Source of the DNA: Vulcanimicrobiota bacterium
GTDB lineage: Bacteria; Vulcanimicrobiota; Xenobia; Xenobiales; JADMJV01
Length of the DNA stretch: 64,000 nt
Direction: 5' to 3'
NCBI GenBank assembly: GCA_019637395.1
Contig: JAHBVR010000005.1
Location: 191,312 to 255,311, forward strand
The position numbers and the translations under genes were made by a program. Below are positions 51,429 to 60,072 of the stretch, one piece after another (position 1 is the stretch's first letter; every line of letters starts with the position of its first letter). The notes below the pieces were generated by a model that did not search any database, had not been told where the DNA came from, and worked only from the letters and a program-made list of their open reading frames with translations.

Positions 51429-52279
51429 GGCCGCCGGTTTCGGGTTTGGCCGGCCCGATCCCGCCATTTCCAGATCAAGACGTCAAGATGGCGCCGCAGC
51501 GCGAAATAAAGCCGCACGGCGCCATCCAGGGCCAGGGGCATCCAGTTCGCCACCTTATTGCGGGTGCGCAAAAACGAAATCGGCCGAGAACTGGAAATGT
51601 CGATTTCGTCCTGAGATGGATCCATGGCCGAACGACGCAGCAGGATCGTCAAAATAGCCTGATCGTATCTATGGTTATGCCGGTTACTTCCGGGTGGCGC
51701 CAGCACCCGCGCATCCCAGGCCAACTCGCGCCAATGCCGGACGAGTTCTCGCGTACCGGGCTGGCCCGGGTCAAAAGCACACACGCCGCCGGCCCGAAAG
51801 CGTTGGTTGCGAATCGACTCTTCCACAGCCATCTCCCGTAGCATGACCGGATGGGTTCGCTCCACCAGCGACCCGCGCCCGGCCAGCGGCACCCACAGCC
51901 CGTGGCTCAGCAGGTGCTGCACCACCGGGTCCAGGGAATGGACCAATACGCAGGCGCTGTCCAGCCACAGGACGGGAAGCTCGGACTCTTCCAGAACTTC
52001 CGCCAGGGCGGTGGGCTTCCAGGCATAGTTGGACCAATCGCTCAGGTGCGCCGGACCCTCCGGCAGCGAACGTAACTGAACCCACCCGAACTCGCGCAGC
52101 AGCCGGCAGCGTTGGGAATCTGCCAATCCCAAATCATAGACAATGCAACGGGTATAGCCATGCCGGCGCAAACTGAGCAGCAACTGCAGCAAACTGCGGA
52201 AGTAGGCCGGGCTGGCCGCGCTCACGACCTGAATTTGCTTAGTGATAGCTGGCACCCGGCCCCAGTTTTTCCAGCACAT
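51425..52279 (-). CDS. Glycosyltransferase-like protein
   Basis: 284 aa if it starts at ATG 52279; a GTG at 52255 (VPAITKQIQVV) would reduce the overlap with the upstream nuclease gene. It resembles GT-A-type transferases of the DUF1647/GT8-like kind: LLSLRRHGYTRCIVYDLGL, then SNYAWKPTALAEVL, and the VLWLDSACVLV segment in place of a DxD. RYDQAILTILLRR is a typical late motif. Target sugar and acceptor unknown. It overlaps the HAD gene by 4 nt. Confidence 0.65.
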   Translation of the reverse strand: MCWKNWGRVPAITKQIQVVSAASPAYFRSLLQLLLSLRRHGYTRCIVYDLGLADSQRCRLLREFGWVQLRSLPEGPAHLSDWSNYAWKPTALAEVLEESELPVLWLDSACVLVHSLDPVVQHLLSHGLWVPLAGRGSLVERTHPVMLREMAVEESIRNQRFRAGGVCAFDPGQPGTRELVRHWRELAWDARVLAPPGSNRHNHRYDQAILTILLRRSAMDPSQDEIDISSSRPISFLRTRNKVANWMPLALDGAVRLYFALRRHLDVLIWKWRDRAGQTRNRRP

Positions 52280-53039
52280 AAGTCAGCCTCAACCCCGCCA
52301 AAAACAACCGCCGCGCGCACAATTGGCGAGTCCGTTCACTGTATTCCGGGGTGAGTTCGGCGGGAGGAGCGCCGCCGGGGTAGGCCACGTTGATGGCGAA
52401 GCCATGGCTTTCGTCAGCCCACAGCTTGAAGTTGACTTCATGGGCGTCGGGCCCGCCACCGGTGCGCACGGCCAGGGATTTCAGTTCTTCGACCGTCATC
52501 TCCGGCTCCTGGCCGGCGCTGTCCCAGTATTGGTGGAGATTGCTGCTCCAGGGGGTGACGAAAGGCACTTTGCCGCCGCCCTGGTCGCCGCTTTCATAGC
52601 CGGGACCATAATAATTGCAGGCATGCAGGGGTTGATGAATATCCCCGATCAGATGAATCAAATAGGCCAGTCCTTCGGCGCGTTGCACCGGGTCGGCGCT
52701 GGTTTCGACTTGCTGGCGAAAATGCTCGATAGCCCAGACCACCTGACCCTCGGCGGAGGCTTCCGGGCCGCCGCCCGGGCCGAAGGGGATATTGATGTAG
52801 TGCCATCCCATGGAATCGGGCCGCTCTTCGCGCAGCGTGTCGGGCCAGGTGCAGGCCGTTTCCAGAGTTTGGACACGCGGATCGGGGTGCTGGGCCAGGC
52901 AGTTCTCCACCCAGGATCGCGTCTCCGAACCGAGATAGTCATTCATGACGGCCACCACCGTTCGATGACCACGAAAATCCCAGGCGCCGGCTGGAGCGGC
53001 CAGACAGGCCAGGGCAAAACAAAGGGACCAGAACTTCAT
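52239..53039 (-). CDS. S1/P1-type zinc nuclease
   Basis: 266 aa. Signal peptide (WSLCFALACLAAPAGA) cleaves to leave Trp as residue 1, as needed in this family, whose first residue binds zinc. All nine ligands of P1 nuclease are found in order: Trp1, His6 (WDFRGH), Asp in TWPDTL, His in GWHYIN, His/Asp/His in HLIGDIHQPLH, and His/Asp in NLHQYWDS. Extracytoplasmic single-strand DNA/RNA nuclease, probably for nutrient scavenging. Its stop lies within the downstream gene start region. Confidence 0.93.
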   Translation of the reverse strand: MKFWSLCFALACLAAPAGAWDFRGHRTVVAVMNDYLGSETRSWVENCLAQHPDPRVQTLETACTWPDTLREERPDSMGWHYINIPFGPGGGPEASAEGQVVWAIEHFRQQVETSADPVQRAEGLAYLIHLIGDIHQPLHACNYYGPGYESGDQGGGKVPFVTPWSSNLHQYWDSAGQEPEMTVEELKSLAVRTGGGPDAHEVNFKLWADESHGFAINVAYPGGAPPAELTPEYSERTRQLCARRLFLAGLRLTYVLEKLGPGASYH

Positions 53040-53099
53040 AGGGGAGCGTTCGATTCGCCTCCAGGAATCCCATCCTGGATTCCAGAATTACCCGTCACC

Positions 53100-53396
53100 A
53101 TGAAAAACCTGATGACCGCATTGTTTTTAGGGGTGGCTCTCTTTGTTCCCGCGCCCCACTGGCACCCGAGCGGCCTGGCCAAGCCCGCCTCCAGCGAGAA
53201 AATCGCCATCGTCGATATTAACAAGGCTGATCAGGCCGCGCTGCAAACCGTCCCGGGCCTCGGCGAGGCCTATTCCAAGAAGATTATAGCGGCCCGTCCT
53301 TACAAGTCCAAAGACGAACTCTGGCGCAAGAACGTCCTGCCCAAAGGCGTTTACGATAAGGTGAAGGACTACCTGGTCGCGAAACAGCCCAAATGA
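53100..53396 (+). CDS. ComEA-like helix-hairpin-helix protein
   Basis: 98 aa; starts at ATG 53100 with a signal peptide (MTALFLGVALFVPAPHWHPS). One helix-hairpin-helix pair: IVDINKADQAALQTVPGLGE, AYSKKIIAARP, then YKSKDELWRKNVLP. It binds DNA non-specifically. In competence systems ComEA carries DNA across the periplasm, but this protein is stand-alone and short, so a competence role is inference. It diverges from the S1/P1 nuclease across 60 nt, which may link DNA scavenging and uptake. Confidence 0.82.
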   Translation: MKNLMTALFLGVALFVPAPHWHPSGLAKPASSEKIAIVDINKADQAALQTVPGLGEAYSKKIIAARPYKSKDELWRKNVLPKGVYDKVKDYLVAKQPK

Positions 53397-53399
53397 ATC

Positions 53400-53921
53400 T
53401 TAGCGCGGGGTGCGGTAGGACTGGCGGAAGGTTTCGAACTGAACGCACACCTTTTGGGCCACAAAATCGGGAATGGTCAGGAATTTGCCGCTAAAGCAGT
53501 GCTCCCACCCGTTGGCTATCCAGAATCCACCGGGGGCGCGCAGGCAGATGTCGTTGGCCCATTTGGGCGCTTCGCCGGGCACGAAGATGGAGTGGGGCAC
53601 CACGGTGAATTGGGCGAAGACGAACTCGTTCCAGTTGGCCTTGACCAGAGTGCGCGGCAGGTTCAAGTTATCTTTACAGGTCATTTTGGGCAGCGTCATC
53701 TGCTCCCGCTCCCAGAGCACCCGGCGGTGCCGCCCGAAGGCGGTCACGATGGGTGGCTCTTTTTCGGCGCTGACCAGCGGCAGCAATAAATCCCGCCCAA
53801 TCTCCACGATCATGGGAGCCACGTGAGCCTCGATCCAGGGCTGGGCGGGAGGCGTGCGCTTGAGAATATCCTGATGCCAGAGGTCGAGGACCAGCGAGCG
53901 ACTTTCTGAATACAAATCCAT
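53400..53921 (-). CDS. Protein of unknown function
   Basis: 173 aa, no signal peptide or membrane helix. It has a Trp-rich centre and no domain that I can name. It converges on the ComEA-like gene with a 3-nt gap. The frame shows normal composition and no interruption. Confidence 0.6.
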   Translation of the reverse strand: MDLYSESRSLVLDLWHQDILKRTPPAQPWIEAHVAPMIVEIGRDLLLPLVSAEKEPPIVTAFGRHRRVLWEREQMTLPKMTCKDNLNLPRTLVKANWNEFVFAQFTVVPHSIFVPGEAPKWANDICLRAPGGFWIANGWEHCFSGKFLTIPDFVAQKVCVQFETFRQSYRTPR

Positions 53922-54302
53922 GGGCTCAGTCTAACAAAGTCGTCTGACCGCCATGTATGACTCACGTCACTGTTTTTGAACCGCCGCCGTCCTGGATGGG
54001 CAAGAACATCATGGGCTTCCTGCTTGTTCTGTTCTGCCTTGAGCAATGGAGCCGAGCATCAGGGCGCCTATCCTGAATCTTGGCAGCCGTTGCGCTGGCC
54101 TGCCCCGAGAGGCCGAGCCTGCTCGCGTCCCGCTCAGCCCTCTCCTCTACTCGTGCCGGGCTCAAGCTGGCCGACAAATTTGCCGGCCAGGCGGGGAGGC
54201 AGGAGCGAGGCGGGATTGGCGAAACCGGCGTGAGTGCACAAGCTGAAGAAGTTTGCCCGGGCCTTCTTTTGGGGCGGCGTCCACTTCAAGGTGGACAACT
54301 AG
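53922..54302. other. Region with no clear gene; possible tiny upstream frame
   Basis: About 380 nt without a recognised gene. A GTG at 54234 opens a 22-codon frame ending in TAG at 54300-54302, directly adjacent to the GTG start of the ATP-grasp gene. It would encode a basic, hydrophobic peptide beginning VHKLKKFARAFFWGGVHF. There is no strong ribosome site, so this may be chance. GTCCAC/GTGGAC make a small hairpin at 54279-54296. Confidence 0.35.
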
Positions 54303-55082
54303 GTGTTGCGCTGGGCCATCCAGAGCAATCTGGTAAATGCCGCCGACGTGGAAAAGCTGCTGGCGGCCTGCCGCCAGCACGGTCAGCCGGCGGTCACCTT
54401 CGAGACCATTCCGTTTTCCAATCAGCCGCCCGCTCTCGATTCCGGTCAGCCGACCGTTTTTTATGGATCGACGAGTTGCATGAGCAACATCTGGCAAGTT
54501 GGCAAGTGGAGTCCCGGCGTCTTTTTTGATCCTCAGCGGTTTTCGTTTTCCGAGTGGGGACAGGCCTACGGCCGCCACTGTTTGAACGGGGAAGCTCGGC
54601 AAACCACGCTGGCCGCGTTGGCTGCGGAATCTTACGGAATGGACCGGCTCTTCTTTCTGCGCCCGATTCACGATGACAAAGCTTTCGCCGGCGAAGTCAT
54701 GGCCTTCGGCGAGATTCAGAAATGGGTGGGGGAACTGGAGCAAACCATGCTCTCACCGGACACCGAGATCCTGGTGGCCGAGCCGGTGGGCATTTCCCAC
54801 GAATGGCGCCTGTTTATGGTGGACGGAAAGGTTTCCACCGGCTCGCACTATCGCACGCGCCAGCGCCTGGACGTCTACCCGGGAGTGCCCGCCGAAGTGG
54901 CCGCCTTCGCCCAGGGACTGGCGCGCCTTTGGCAACCCGCTCCCGTCTTCGTGCTGGACGTGGCCAGCTCCGCAAACCAGCTTTATCTGGTGGAAATCAA
55001 TTGTTTCAATAGCGCCGGCTTCTACGCCAGTGAGGTGGCCAAACTGGTTGGAGATGTATCGAGGTATGTAGATGGCTACTGA
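54303..55082 (+). CDS. ATP-grasp domain protein (R2K/DUF4343-like)
   Basis: 259 aa, GTG start directly after an in-frame stop, with AAGGTGG about 9 nt upstream. It resembles the R2K-type ATP-grasp proteins: FYGSTSCMSNI, ISHEWRLFMVDGKVSTGSHY and the magnesium-binding end VFVLDVASSANQLYLVEINC. Such proteins form peptide-like bonds on unknown acceptors. The last 11 nt overlap the FAD monooxygenase gene, so the two may act on one small molecule. Confidence 0.75.
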   Translation: MLRWAIQSNLVNAADVEKLLAACRQHGQPAVTFETIPFSNQPPALDSGQPTVFYGSTSCMSNIWQVGKWSPGVFFDPQRFSFSEWGQAYGRHCLNGEARQTTLAALAAESYGMDRLFFLRPIHDDKAFAGEVMAFGEIQKWVGELEQTMLSPDTEILVAEPVGISHEWRLFMVDGKVSTGSHYRTRQRLDVYPGVPAEVAAFAQGLARLWQPAPVFVLDVASSANQLYLVEINCFNSAGFYASEVAKLVGDVSRYVDGY

Positions 55083-56640
55083 CGTGATTATCGTGGGGGC
55101 GGGACCGGTCGGCTTGATGCTGGCCAATCAATTGCAGCGACGAGGGGTGCGCTACCGCCTTTTGGAAGGCCGGAGCGGCCGGGAATACTGGTGTAAAGCC
55201 CTGGGCGTTTCGCCCCGTACCCTCGAGATTTTCGATCAGATGGGCCTTCTCGGCGAGGCGCTGGCCCACGGGCTCTTCTTCACCGCCTCCAATACGGTGG
55301 TGGACGGGAAGCGGGTGGCTCGTCAGGAGATTCCCTCCGATCGATATCCCTACAGCCCGATGGCCATGGGCCAGTTTGACACCGAGGAGATTTTGGAGCG
55401 GGACCTGAGTCGGCGGGGCGGCCGCATCGAATGGTCCAGTCAGGTCAACGCATTCCAGCGCACCATGAGCGGTGTCGAGGTGGAATGGACCTCGCCGGCC
55501 GGCGCTCAGCGAGAACTGTGTCGCTATCTGGTGGGATGCGACGGGGCCCACAGTCTGGTGCGCAAAACTTTGGGTCTGGCCTTCGCAGGCGAGAAGTTCG
55601 ACCAGCATTTCTTCCTGGGTGACGTCGAAATCGACTGGCAGCTTTCTCACACGGAAATCCACAAATTCATCCCGCTCAACCAGGACGGCCAACTGACCAA
55701 CGTCGTCGTGGTGGTGCCCATTCCTGGCAACGAAAAGCGCTATCGTCTGAGTCTGGCGCTGCCTGCTGAACTGGTGGAAAACCCGCTGGAACCGATGGAC
55801 ATGCTGCGTCAGGTATGCCTGCCCGTGCTGCCCGCAGGCACCAGCCTCGACAATCTGCGCTGGGCCTCGCACTACAGCATCAGTCACCGCCTGACCAACA
55901 AGTATCGCGAAGGCAACTGTTTCCTGGCCGGCGACGCCGCCCATATCCATCCGCCCATCGGCGGTTTGGGCATGAATACGGGCCTGCAAGACGCCTACAA
56001 CCTGGGCTGGAAGCTGGCCGCCGTGTTGCGTGGTGAAGCGCTCGACAGCCTGCTCGATAGCTACCACGAAGAACGGCACAAGGTCGGTCGGGAAGTGGTC
56101 GAGCTGACGGCCGGGCGAATGAAGGATATGACCGCCCGAAAAGACCGGGATGAGGAGGCGGAAGAGCGCGCCAATACCCAATTCTTCGTCAATTACCGGG
56201 ACTGCGGGTTAGCCCTGGGTTCGATACCTGAAGGCCATGCCGGAGCCGCTCCGGGGGAACGCCTGGACTATCTCCAGGGTCTACGCCGGCCCGGTCTGGC
56301 GGCCAGTTTGCGCCTGCTCGAATTTCTCCGCCATGGAGACTTCCAATTGATCGGCTACGGGGGGAACTGGGCGGAATTTGCGGCCCTGGCCGAGCATTTA
56401 CGCGCCGCCTTCGGGTGCCAGATTCACTGTCTGGCCATCGCTGAGCCGGATGGACCGCAGCCGCCGGAGTCGGTGGTTTGCCTCCACGACGCCGAGGGAC
56501 GAGTGCGCCGGACTTGGGGTGGCGGCCCGGGAGCCATCCTGATCCGTCCCGATGGCTACGTTGGCTGGCGCGGTCGCCCGGCGCGCGATGCGGAACTTGA
56601 TCGTTTCCTGGCTCAGGTGAGCATTGGTCTGAACCCCTGA
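55072..56640 (+). CDS. FAD-dependent aromatic hydroxylase-type monooxygenase
   Basis: 522 aa, PheA/TfdB/RdmE family. N-terminal FAD site VIIVGAGPVGLMLANQL, the DG motif region LVGCDGAHSLVRKTL, and the FAD-ribityl site FLAGDAAHIHPPIGGLGMNT. The C-terminal thioredoxin-like part begins near residue 380. Uses NAD(P)H to hydroxylate an aromatic or polyketide-like substrate; which one is unknown. Overlaps the ATP-grasp gene by 11 nt. Confidence 0.92.
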   Translation: MATDVIIVGAGPVGLMLANQLQRRGVRYRLLEGRSGREYWCKALGVSPRTLEIFDQMGLLGEALAHGLFFTASNTVVDGKRVARQEIPSDRYPYSPMAMGQFDTEEILERDLSRRGGRIEWSSQVNAFQRTMSGVEVEWTSPAGAQRELCRYLVGCDGAHSLVRKTLGLAFAGEKFDQHFFLGDVEIDWQLSHTEIHKFIPLNQDGQLTNVVVVVPIPGNEKRYRLSLALPAELVENPLEPMDMLRQVCLPVLPAGTSLDNLRWASHYSISHRLTNKYREGNCFLAGDAAHIHPPIGGLGMNTGLQDAYNLGWKLAAVLRGEALDSLLDSYHEERHKVGREVVELTAGRMKDMTARKDRDEEAEERANTQFFVNYRDCGLALGSIPEGHAGAAPGERLDYLQGLRRPGLAASLRLLEFLRHGDFQLIGYGGNWAEFAALAEHLRAAFGCQIHCLAIAEPDGPQPPESVVCLHDAEGRVRRTWGGGPGAILIRPDGYVGWRGRPARDAELDRFLAQVSIGLNP

Positions 56641-56713
56641 AAACTTTCAGATATTTTTCAGGTGGGCGAACTAACTTTCGATGAAAGATTGAGACGAATT
56701 CACGGAGGAAGAA

Positions 56714-57064
56714 ATGTTATCGAATTCCCTTCAACGCATCGAACTGAAAATGACCCGCCTGGGCTTCTACCTGGGCATTTACCTGGTGCCCGCCCTGCTC
56801 TGCCTGGTGCAGCCCGGCCATTGGCTGGCCGCGGTCGCTGCGGTGGGAGTCATTCCGGGCCTGTGGCGCAGCTTGCGCCGGGCGCAGCGCAGATCTCGCA
56901 TAGATCTGAGCGAAATGTTGCTGTTCAGTGCGACCACGGCGCTGGTGGCTGTCGTTGTCGCCGGCGTTTCCTCGGTACTGGGCTGCATCAGCCTGCCCTG
57001 CTGGACTCTGGTTGCTTTCGAGCAAGCCCACCGCCGAGAGCGCCGCCGCCGCTTTGCCTACTAG
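56714..57064 (+). CDS. Small membrane protein of unknown function
   Basis: 116 aa with three hydrophobic segments (YLGIYLVPALLCLVQP, WLAAVAAVGVIPGLW, LLFSATTALVAVVVAGVSSV) and Arg-rich cytoplasmic loops (RSLRRAQRRSR, RRERRRRFAY). GGAGG is 7 nt before the ATG. No family recognised. Confidence 0.65.
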   Translation: MLSNSLQRIELKMTRLGFYLGIYLVPALLCLVQPGHWLAAVAAVGVIPGLWRSLRRAQRRSRIDLSEMLLFSATTALVAVVVAGVSSVLGCISLPCWTLVAFEQAHRRERRRRFAY

Positions 57065-57121
57065 GCAGGTCTGACTCCTGGTAGCGAGAAGTCGCCAGGA
57101 GCACAATCATTTGGAGGTCTC

Positions 57122-57661
57122 TTGTCCGAAGAAGTTGCCCCTGACACGGAAGAACCCGCCCCTTCGGCTACCCCACTCACTTTGGAGGAGCGGATCGCCT
57201 ACCTGGAAGCGCAGAACGAGGGCCTGAAGCGGGTAGGATTGTTGGGACTGGTGTTGGTGTTGATGTTGGGGGCTATCCTGGTGCACCAGACCTACAGCGA
57301 CCTGCGCACCAGCACCACTCGAGCGGTGACCCTGCTGAGCGATCAAGACCAGCTTTCGGCCGCCATTACCGTTGATCCACAAGGGCGAACCCAGTTTCTG
57401 CAGGCGCGTTACGGCACGATGGCCTCCGCGGCCAACCTGCCCGATGGTTTTCGCGGCTACGCGTTCTATGACAGCGATGGCGTGCCCCGCGTCATGATTG
57501 GCGAAACCAGTGAGAAGCACACCGTCTTCCAGGTGTTGGATCCGGTGCGCGGCGCGGCCTTCGACCCCTTCGAGGATGTTAAGAGTGCTCCCGCGCCCAA
57601 GACTGCTCCGGACAAGGCTCCGGCGCCTCAAGGAAGCCCCACCGCAAAACCGACGCCTTGA
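57122..57661 (+). CDS. Membrane-anchored coiled-coil protein
   Basis: 179 aa, TTG start 4 nt after GGAGG. Short coiled coil (LEERIAYLEAQNEGLK), one transmembrane helix (VGLLGLVLVLMLGAILVHQ), then a periplasmic part with repeated small modules such as GFRGYAFYDSDGVPRVMIGE, and a Pro/Ala/Lys tail. The fold is not recognised. It overlaps xseA by 4 nt, so it is co-transcribed with the exonuclease VII genes. Confidence 0.68.
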   Translation: MSEEVAPDTEEPAPSATPLTLEERIAYLEAQNEGLKRVGLLGLVLVLMLGAILVHQTYSDLRTSTTRAVTLLSDQDQLSAAITVDPQGRTQFLQARYGTMASAANLPDGFRGYAFYDSDGVPRVMIGETSEKHTVFQVLDPVRGAAFDPFEDVKSAPAPKTAPDKAPAPQGSPTAKPTP

Positions 57662-59007
57662 TTCAAGCTCGTTCCGTCTCTCAGCTGTTGGGGCAATTGC
57701 GCACCCGGCTGAGTCGGGATTTTCGCCAGGTCTGGGTGCGGGCCGAAGTGGCTCAGCTCTCCGCCTCGCCTCAGGGTCACCTCTATTTTACCCTCAAGGA
57801 CCGGCAGGCCCTGATCACCGCCGTGGTCTGGTCAAAACAGCGCCAGCTATTGGATTTTGCGCCCACCGAGGGCATGAACGTGCTGGCTCAGGGCAGTCTG
57901 GTCGTCTATTCTCCTCGCGGTCAACTGCAGTTTGTTGTGGAACAGTTGATACCGGACGGAGTGGGTCAATACTTCGTGGCTTTGGAGCAGCTCAAGCAGA
58001 AACTACTCCAGGAAGGTCTCTTTGAAGTTGGCCGCAAGCGGCCTCTTCCCTTTCTTCCCAGGCGGGTGGGGGTGGTCACCTCTCCAGAGGGAGCCGTCTG
58101 GCACGATATCCGCACCACTCTGGAACGGCGCAATCCCAGCGTGCAGCTGGTTCTCTCGCCTTCGCCGGTGCAAGGGCCGCAGGCTACCGGCCGTTTGATT
58201 CGTGCCCTCACCCTGCTCACCCGGGCCAACGTGGAGGTGGTAATCCTGGCGCGCGGTGGGGGTTCCTGGGAAGATTTGATCGCTTTCAACAGTGAGCCGC
58301 TGGTCCGCTTTCTGGCCACCTATCCCTTGCCTGTGATCGCGGCCATCGGGCATGAAACGGATCTCAGCCTGGTCGATCAGGTGGCCGATCGGCGCGCTCC
58401 CACCCCCACCGCGGCGGCGGAACTGGTGGCCCCGGAGCGCGATCAATTGCTAAGGGAGCTGAATATGTTGCAAGCACGGTTGCGCCAGGCGTTGCTGCAG
58501 CGAACGCAGCGCCAGCGTGAGGTTCTCGATGCTCTGAGCCAGCGTCCCTGTTTTCAAGAGCCTCAGCGCCTCTGGGAAGAGCCGCGCCGGCTGCAAGAAA
58601 AGCTTGAGCAAGCTTTGCGCGAAGCCTTGCGGGCTCGAGCCAGCCTGGAGCGGCAGCGCTGGCAAGCCCTCCAGGCCCAGCTGCAACCCGTGCAACTCCA
58701 GGGAATGGTGCAACTGCAGCGCGAGCAATTGCGTAATTTGGAAGCAAATTTGCGGGCCGCTCTGCCGAGAACCATAGAAACGAAAAGGACCGAGCTGCAT
58801 GAGCAGCGCCAAATGCTACAGACGCTCTCACCTCAACGCGTGCTCGAACGTGGCTACGCCCTTTGTCTCGACGATCGGGGGCAGTTGGTGACCAGCGTGG
58901 CCGGCAGGAAAGACCATGACCAACTGGAAATCCGTCTGGCCGACGGACGCATGCAGTGCGTCGTAGAGCAAGTTTTTTCCCAATCAGAGGACCGTTCTCG
59001 TGACTGA
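57658..59007 (+). CDS. xseA: Exodeoxyribonuclease VII large subunit
   Basis: 449 aa, TTG start in a TTGA overlap. N-terminal OB-fold (VWVRAEVAQLSASPQGHLYF), central catalytic domain with GAVWHDI, ARGGGSWEDL, GHETDLSLVDQVADRRAPTP, and a long helical C-terminus. Degrades single-stranded DNA in complex with XseB. xseB follows with an 8-nt overlap. Confidence 0.96.
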   Translation: MIQARSVSQLLGQLRTRLSRDFRQVWVRAEVAQLSASPQGHLYFTLKDRQALITAVVWSKQRQLLDFAPTEGMNVLAQGSLVVYSPRGQLQFVVEQLIPDGVGQYFVALEQLKQKLLQEGLFEVGRKRPLPFLPRRVGVVTSPEGAVWHDIRTTLERRNPSVQLVLSPSPVQGPQATGRLIRALTLLTRANVEVVILARGGGSWEDLIAFNSEPLVRFLATYPLPVIAAIGHETDLSLVDQVADRRAPTPTAAAELVAPERDQLLRELNMLQARLRQALLQRTQRQREVLDALSQRPCFQEPQRLWEEPRRLQEKLEQALREALRARASLERQRWQALQAQLQPVQLQGMVQLQREQLRNLEANLRAALPRTIETKRTELHEQRQMLQTLSPQRVLERGYALCLDDRGQLVTSVAGRKDHDQLEIRLADGRMQCVVEQVFSQSEDRSRD

Positions 59008-59209
59008 AACCAGCTATGAACAAGCACTGGACCAATTGCGCCGCATTGTGCAGCAACTGGAGTCCGGCCAGCAGGGCCTGGAGCAATCGCTCCAGCTTTT
59101 CGAACAAGGTATTGAATTGACCCGCTTTTGTGACGGCAAACTGCAGTCGGTGGAAGACCGCGTCAAGATTTTGCTCTCCCGCAATCAGAGCCAGGACCGC
59201 TCCGCTTGA
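59000..59209 (+). CDS. xseB: Exodeoxyribonuclease VII small subunit
   Basis: 69 aa, GTG start, helical-hairpin fold (SYEQALDQLRRIVQQLESGQ, LEQSLQLFEQGIELTRFC). Binds the helical tail of XseA. Overlaps xseA by 8 nt and the prenyl synthase by 4 nt. Confidence 0.95.
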   Translation: MTETSYEQALDQLRRIVQQLESGQQGLEQSLQLFEQGIELTRFCDGKLQSVEDRVKILLSRNQSQDRSA

Positions 59210-60072
59210 GCCGGGCTTCCACCTTCAACCTCAAGGAATACCTGCAGGCCCGCGCCGAGGAAGTGGACCAGGCGATGGAGCGCTATCTGGCGCCCGATCC
59301 CCACAGCCTGGGGCCGATCGTGGAAGCTATGCGCTACTCGGTCTTCCCGGGGGGCAAGCGCTTTCGGCCGGTCCTGGCGCTGGCCAGCGCCGAGGCCCTC
59401 GGCTGCGAGCGCCAGCGAGCTATGCCCATTGCCTGTGCTTTCGAACTCATCCACTGTTTCTCGCTGGTCCACGATGACCTGCCCTGCATGGATGATGACG
59501 ACGAGCGCCGCGGCCGGCCCACCAATCACAAGGTGTACGGGGAAGACGTGGCCCTGTTGGCGGGCGACGGCCTCTCGTTGTGGGCTTTCGAAGTGGCCAT
59601 GCAGAGTCCCGCCGATCTCTCGGCGGCCACCCTGCGCTCCCTGGTTCGGGAACTGGTGGCGGCTTCCGGACATCCTGGCATGGTGGGTGGTCAGGTGATC
59701 GATCTGGCCGCCCAGAAATCAGGGCAGATCGACGGCCCCCAACTCAAGAAGATTCATGCTGCTAAAACTGGCGCCCTGATCCGAGGCTCGGTTCGCTGCG
59801 GCGCTATCGTAGCCGGGGCCACGCCCGAGCAACTCAAGCAGTTAACCGTCTACGGCGAAAAGATCGGCCTGGTCTTTCAGATCACAGACGACATTCTCGA
59901 TCACATGGAAGATCCGGAAGCGGTCAGCTATCCCGCCCTCTTCGGTTTGGAAGAATCGCGCAAGATGGCCGCCGAGGCCGTCCAGGAAGCCCTGACCAAT
60001 CTGGAGTCTTTTGGCGAGGCGGCCGAGCCGCTCAGGGCTCTGGCCACCTACCTGCTCACGCGAACCACCTAG
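59206..60072 (+). CDS. ispA: Farnesyl/geranylgeranyl diphosphate synthase
   Basis: 288 aa, trans-prenyltransferase. First Asp-rich motif in VHDDLPCMDDDDERRGRP, second in FQITDDILD. The PGGKRFRP segment for isopentenyl diphosphate binding is present. Product length cannot be fixed from sequence, though the usual xse-linked gene is farnesyl diphosphate synthase. TTG start with a 4-nt overlap; the next gene begins on the last base of its stop. Confidence 0.93.
   Translation: MSRASTFNLKEYLQARAEEVDQAMERYLAPDPHSLGPIVEAMRYSVFPGGKRFRPVLALASAEALGCERQRAMPIACAFELIHCFSLVHDDLPCMDDDDERRGRPTNHKVYGEDVALLAGDGLSLWAFEVAMQSPADLSAATLRSLVRELVAASGHPGMVGGQVIDLAAQKSGQIDGPQLKKIHAAKTGALIRGSVRCGAIVAGATPEQLKQLTVYGEKIGLVFQITDDILDHMEDPEAVSYPALFGLEESRKMAAEAVQEALTNLESFGEAAEPLRALATYLLTRTT

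Noticed and set aside
53064-53083. GGAATCC/GGATTCC inverted repeat as an operator between the nuclease and ComEA-like genes
   Set aside because: Only 7 bp with no promoter elements nearby; too weak to call.
54080-54529. Plus-strand frame of 149 codons overlapping the ATP-grasp start
   Set aside because: Arg/Gly/Ser-rich, no domain, and the ATP-grasp frame is convincing.
57075-57101. CTCCTGG/CCAGGAG hairpin as a terminator
   Set aside because: No T run follows, and it lies just before the ribosome site of the next gene; it may be structural or chance.
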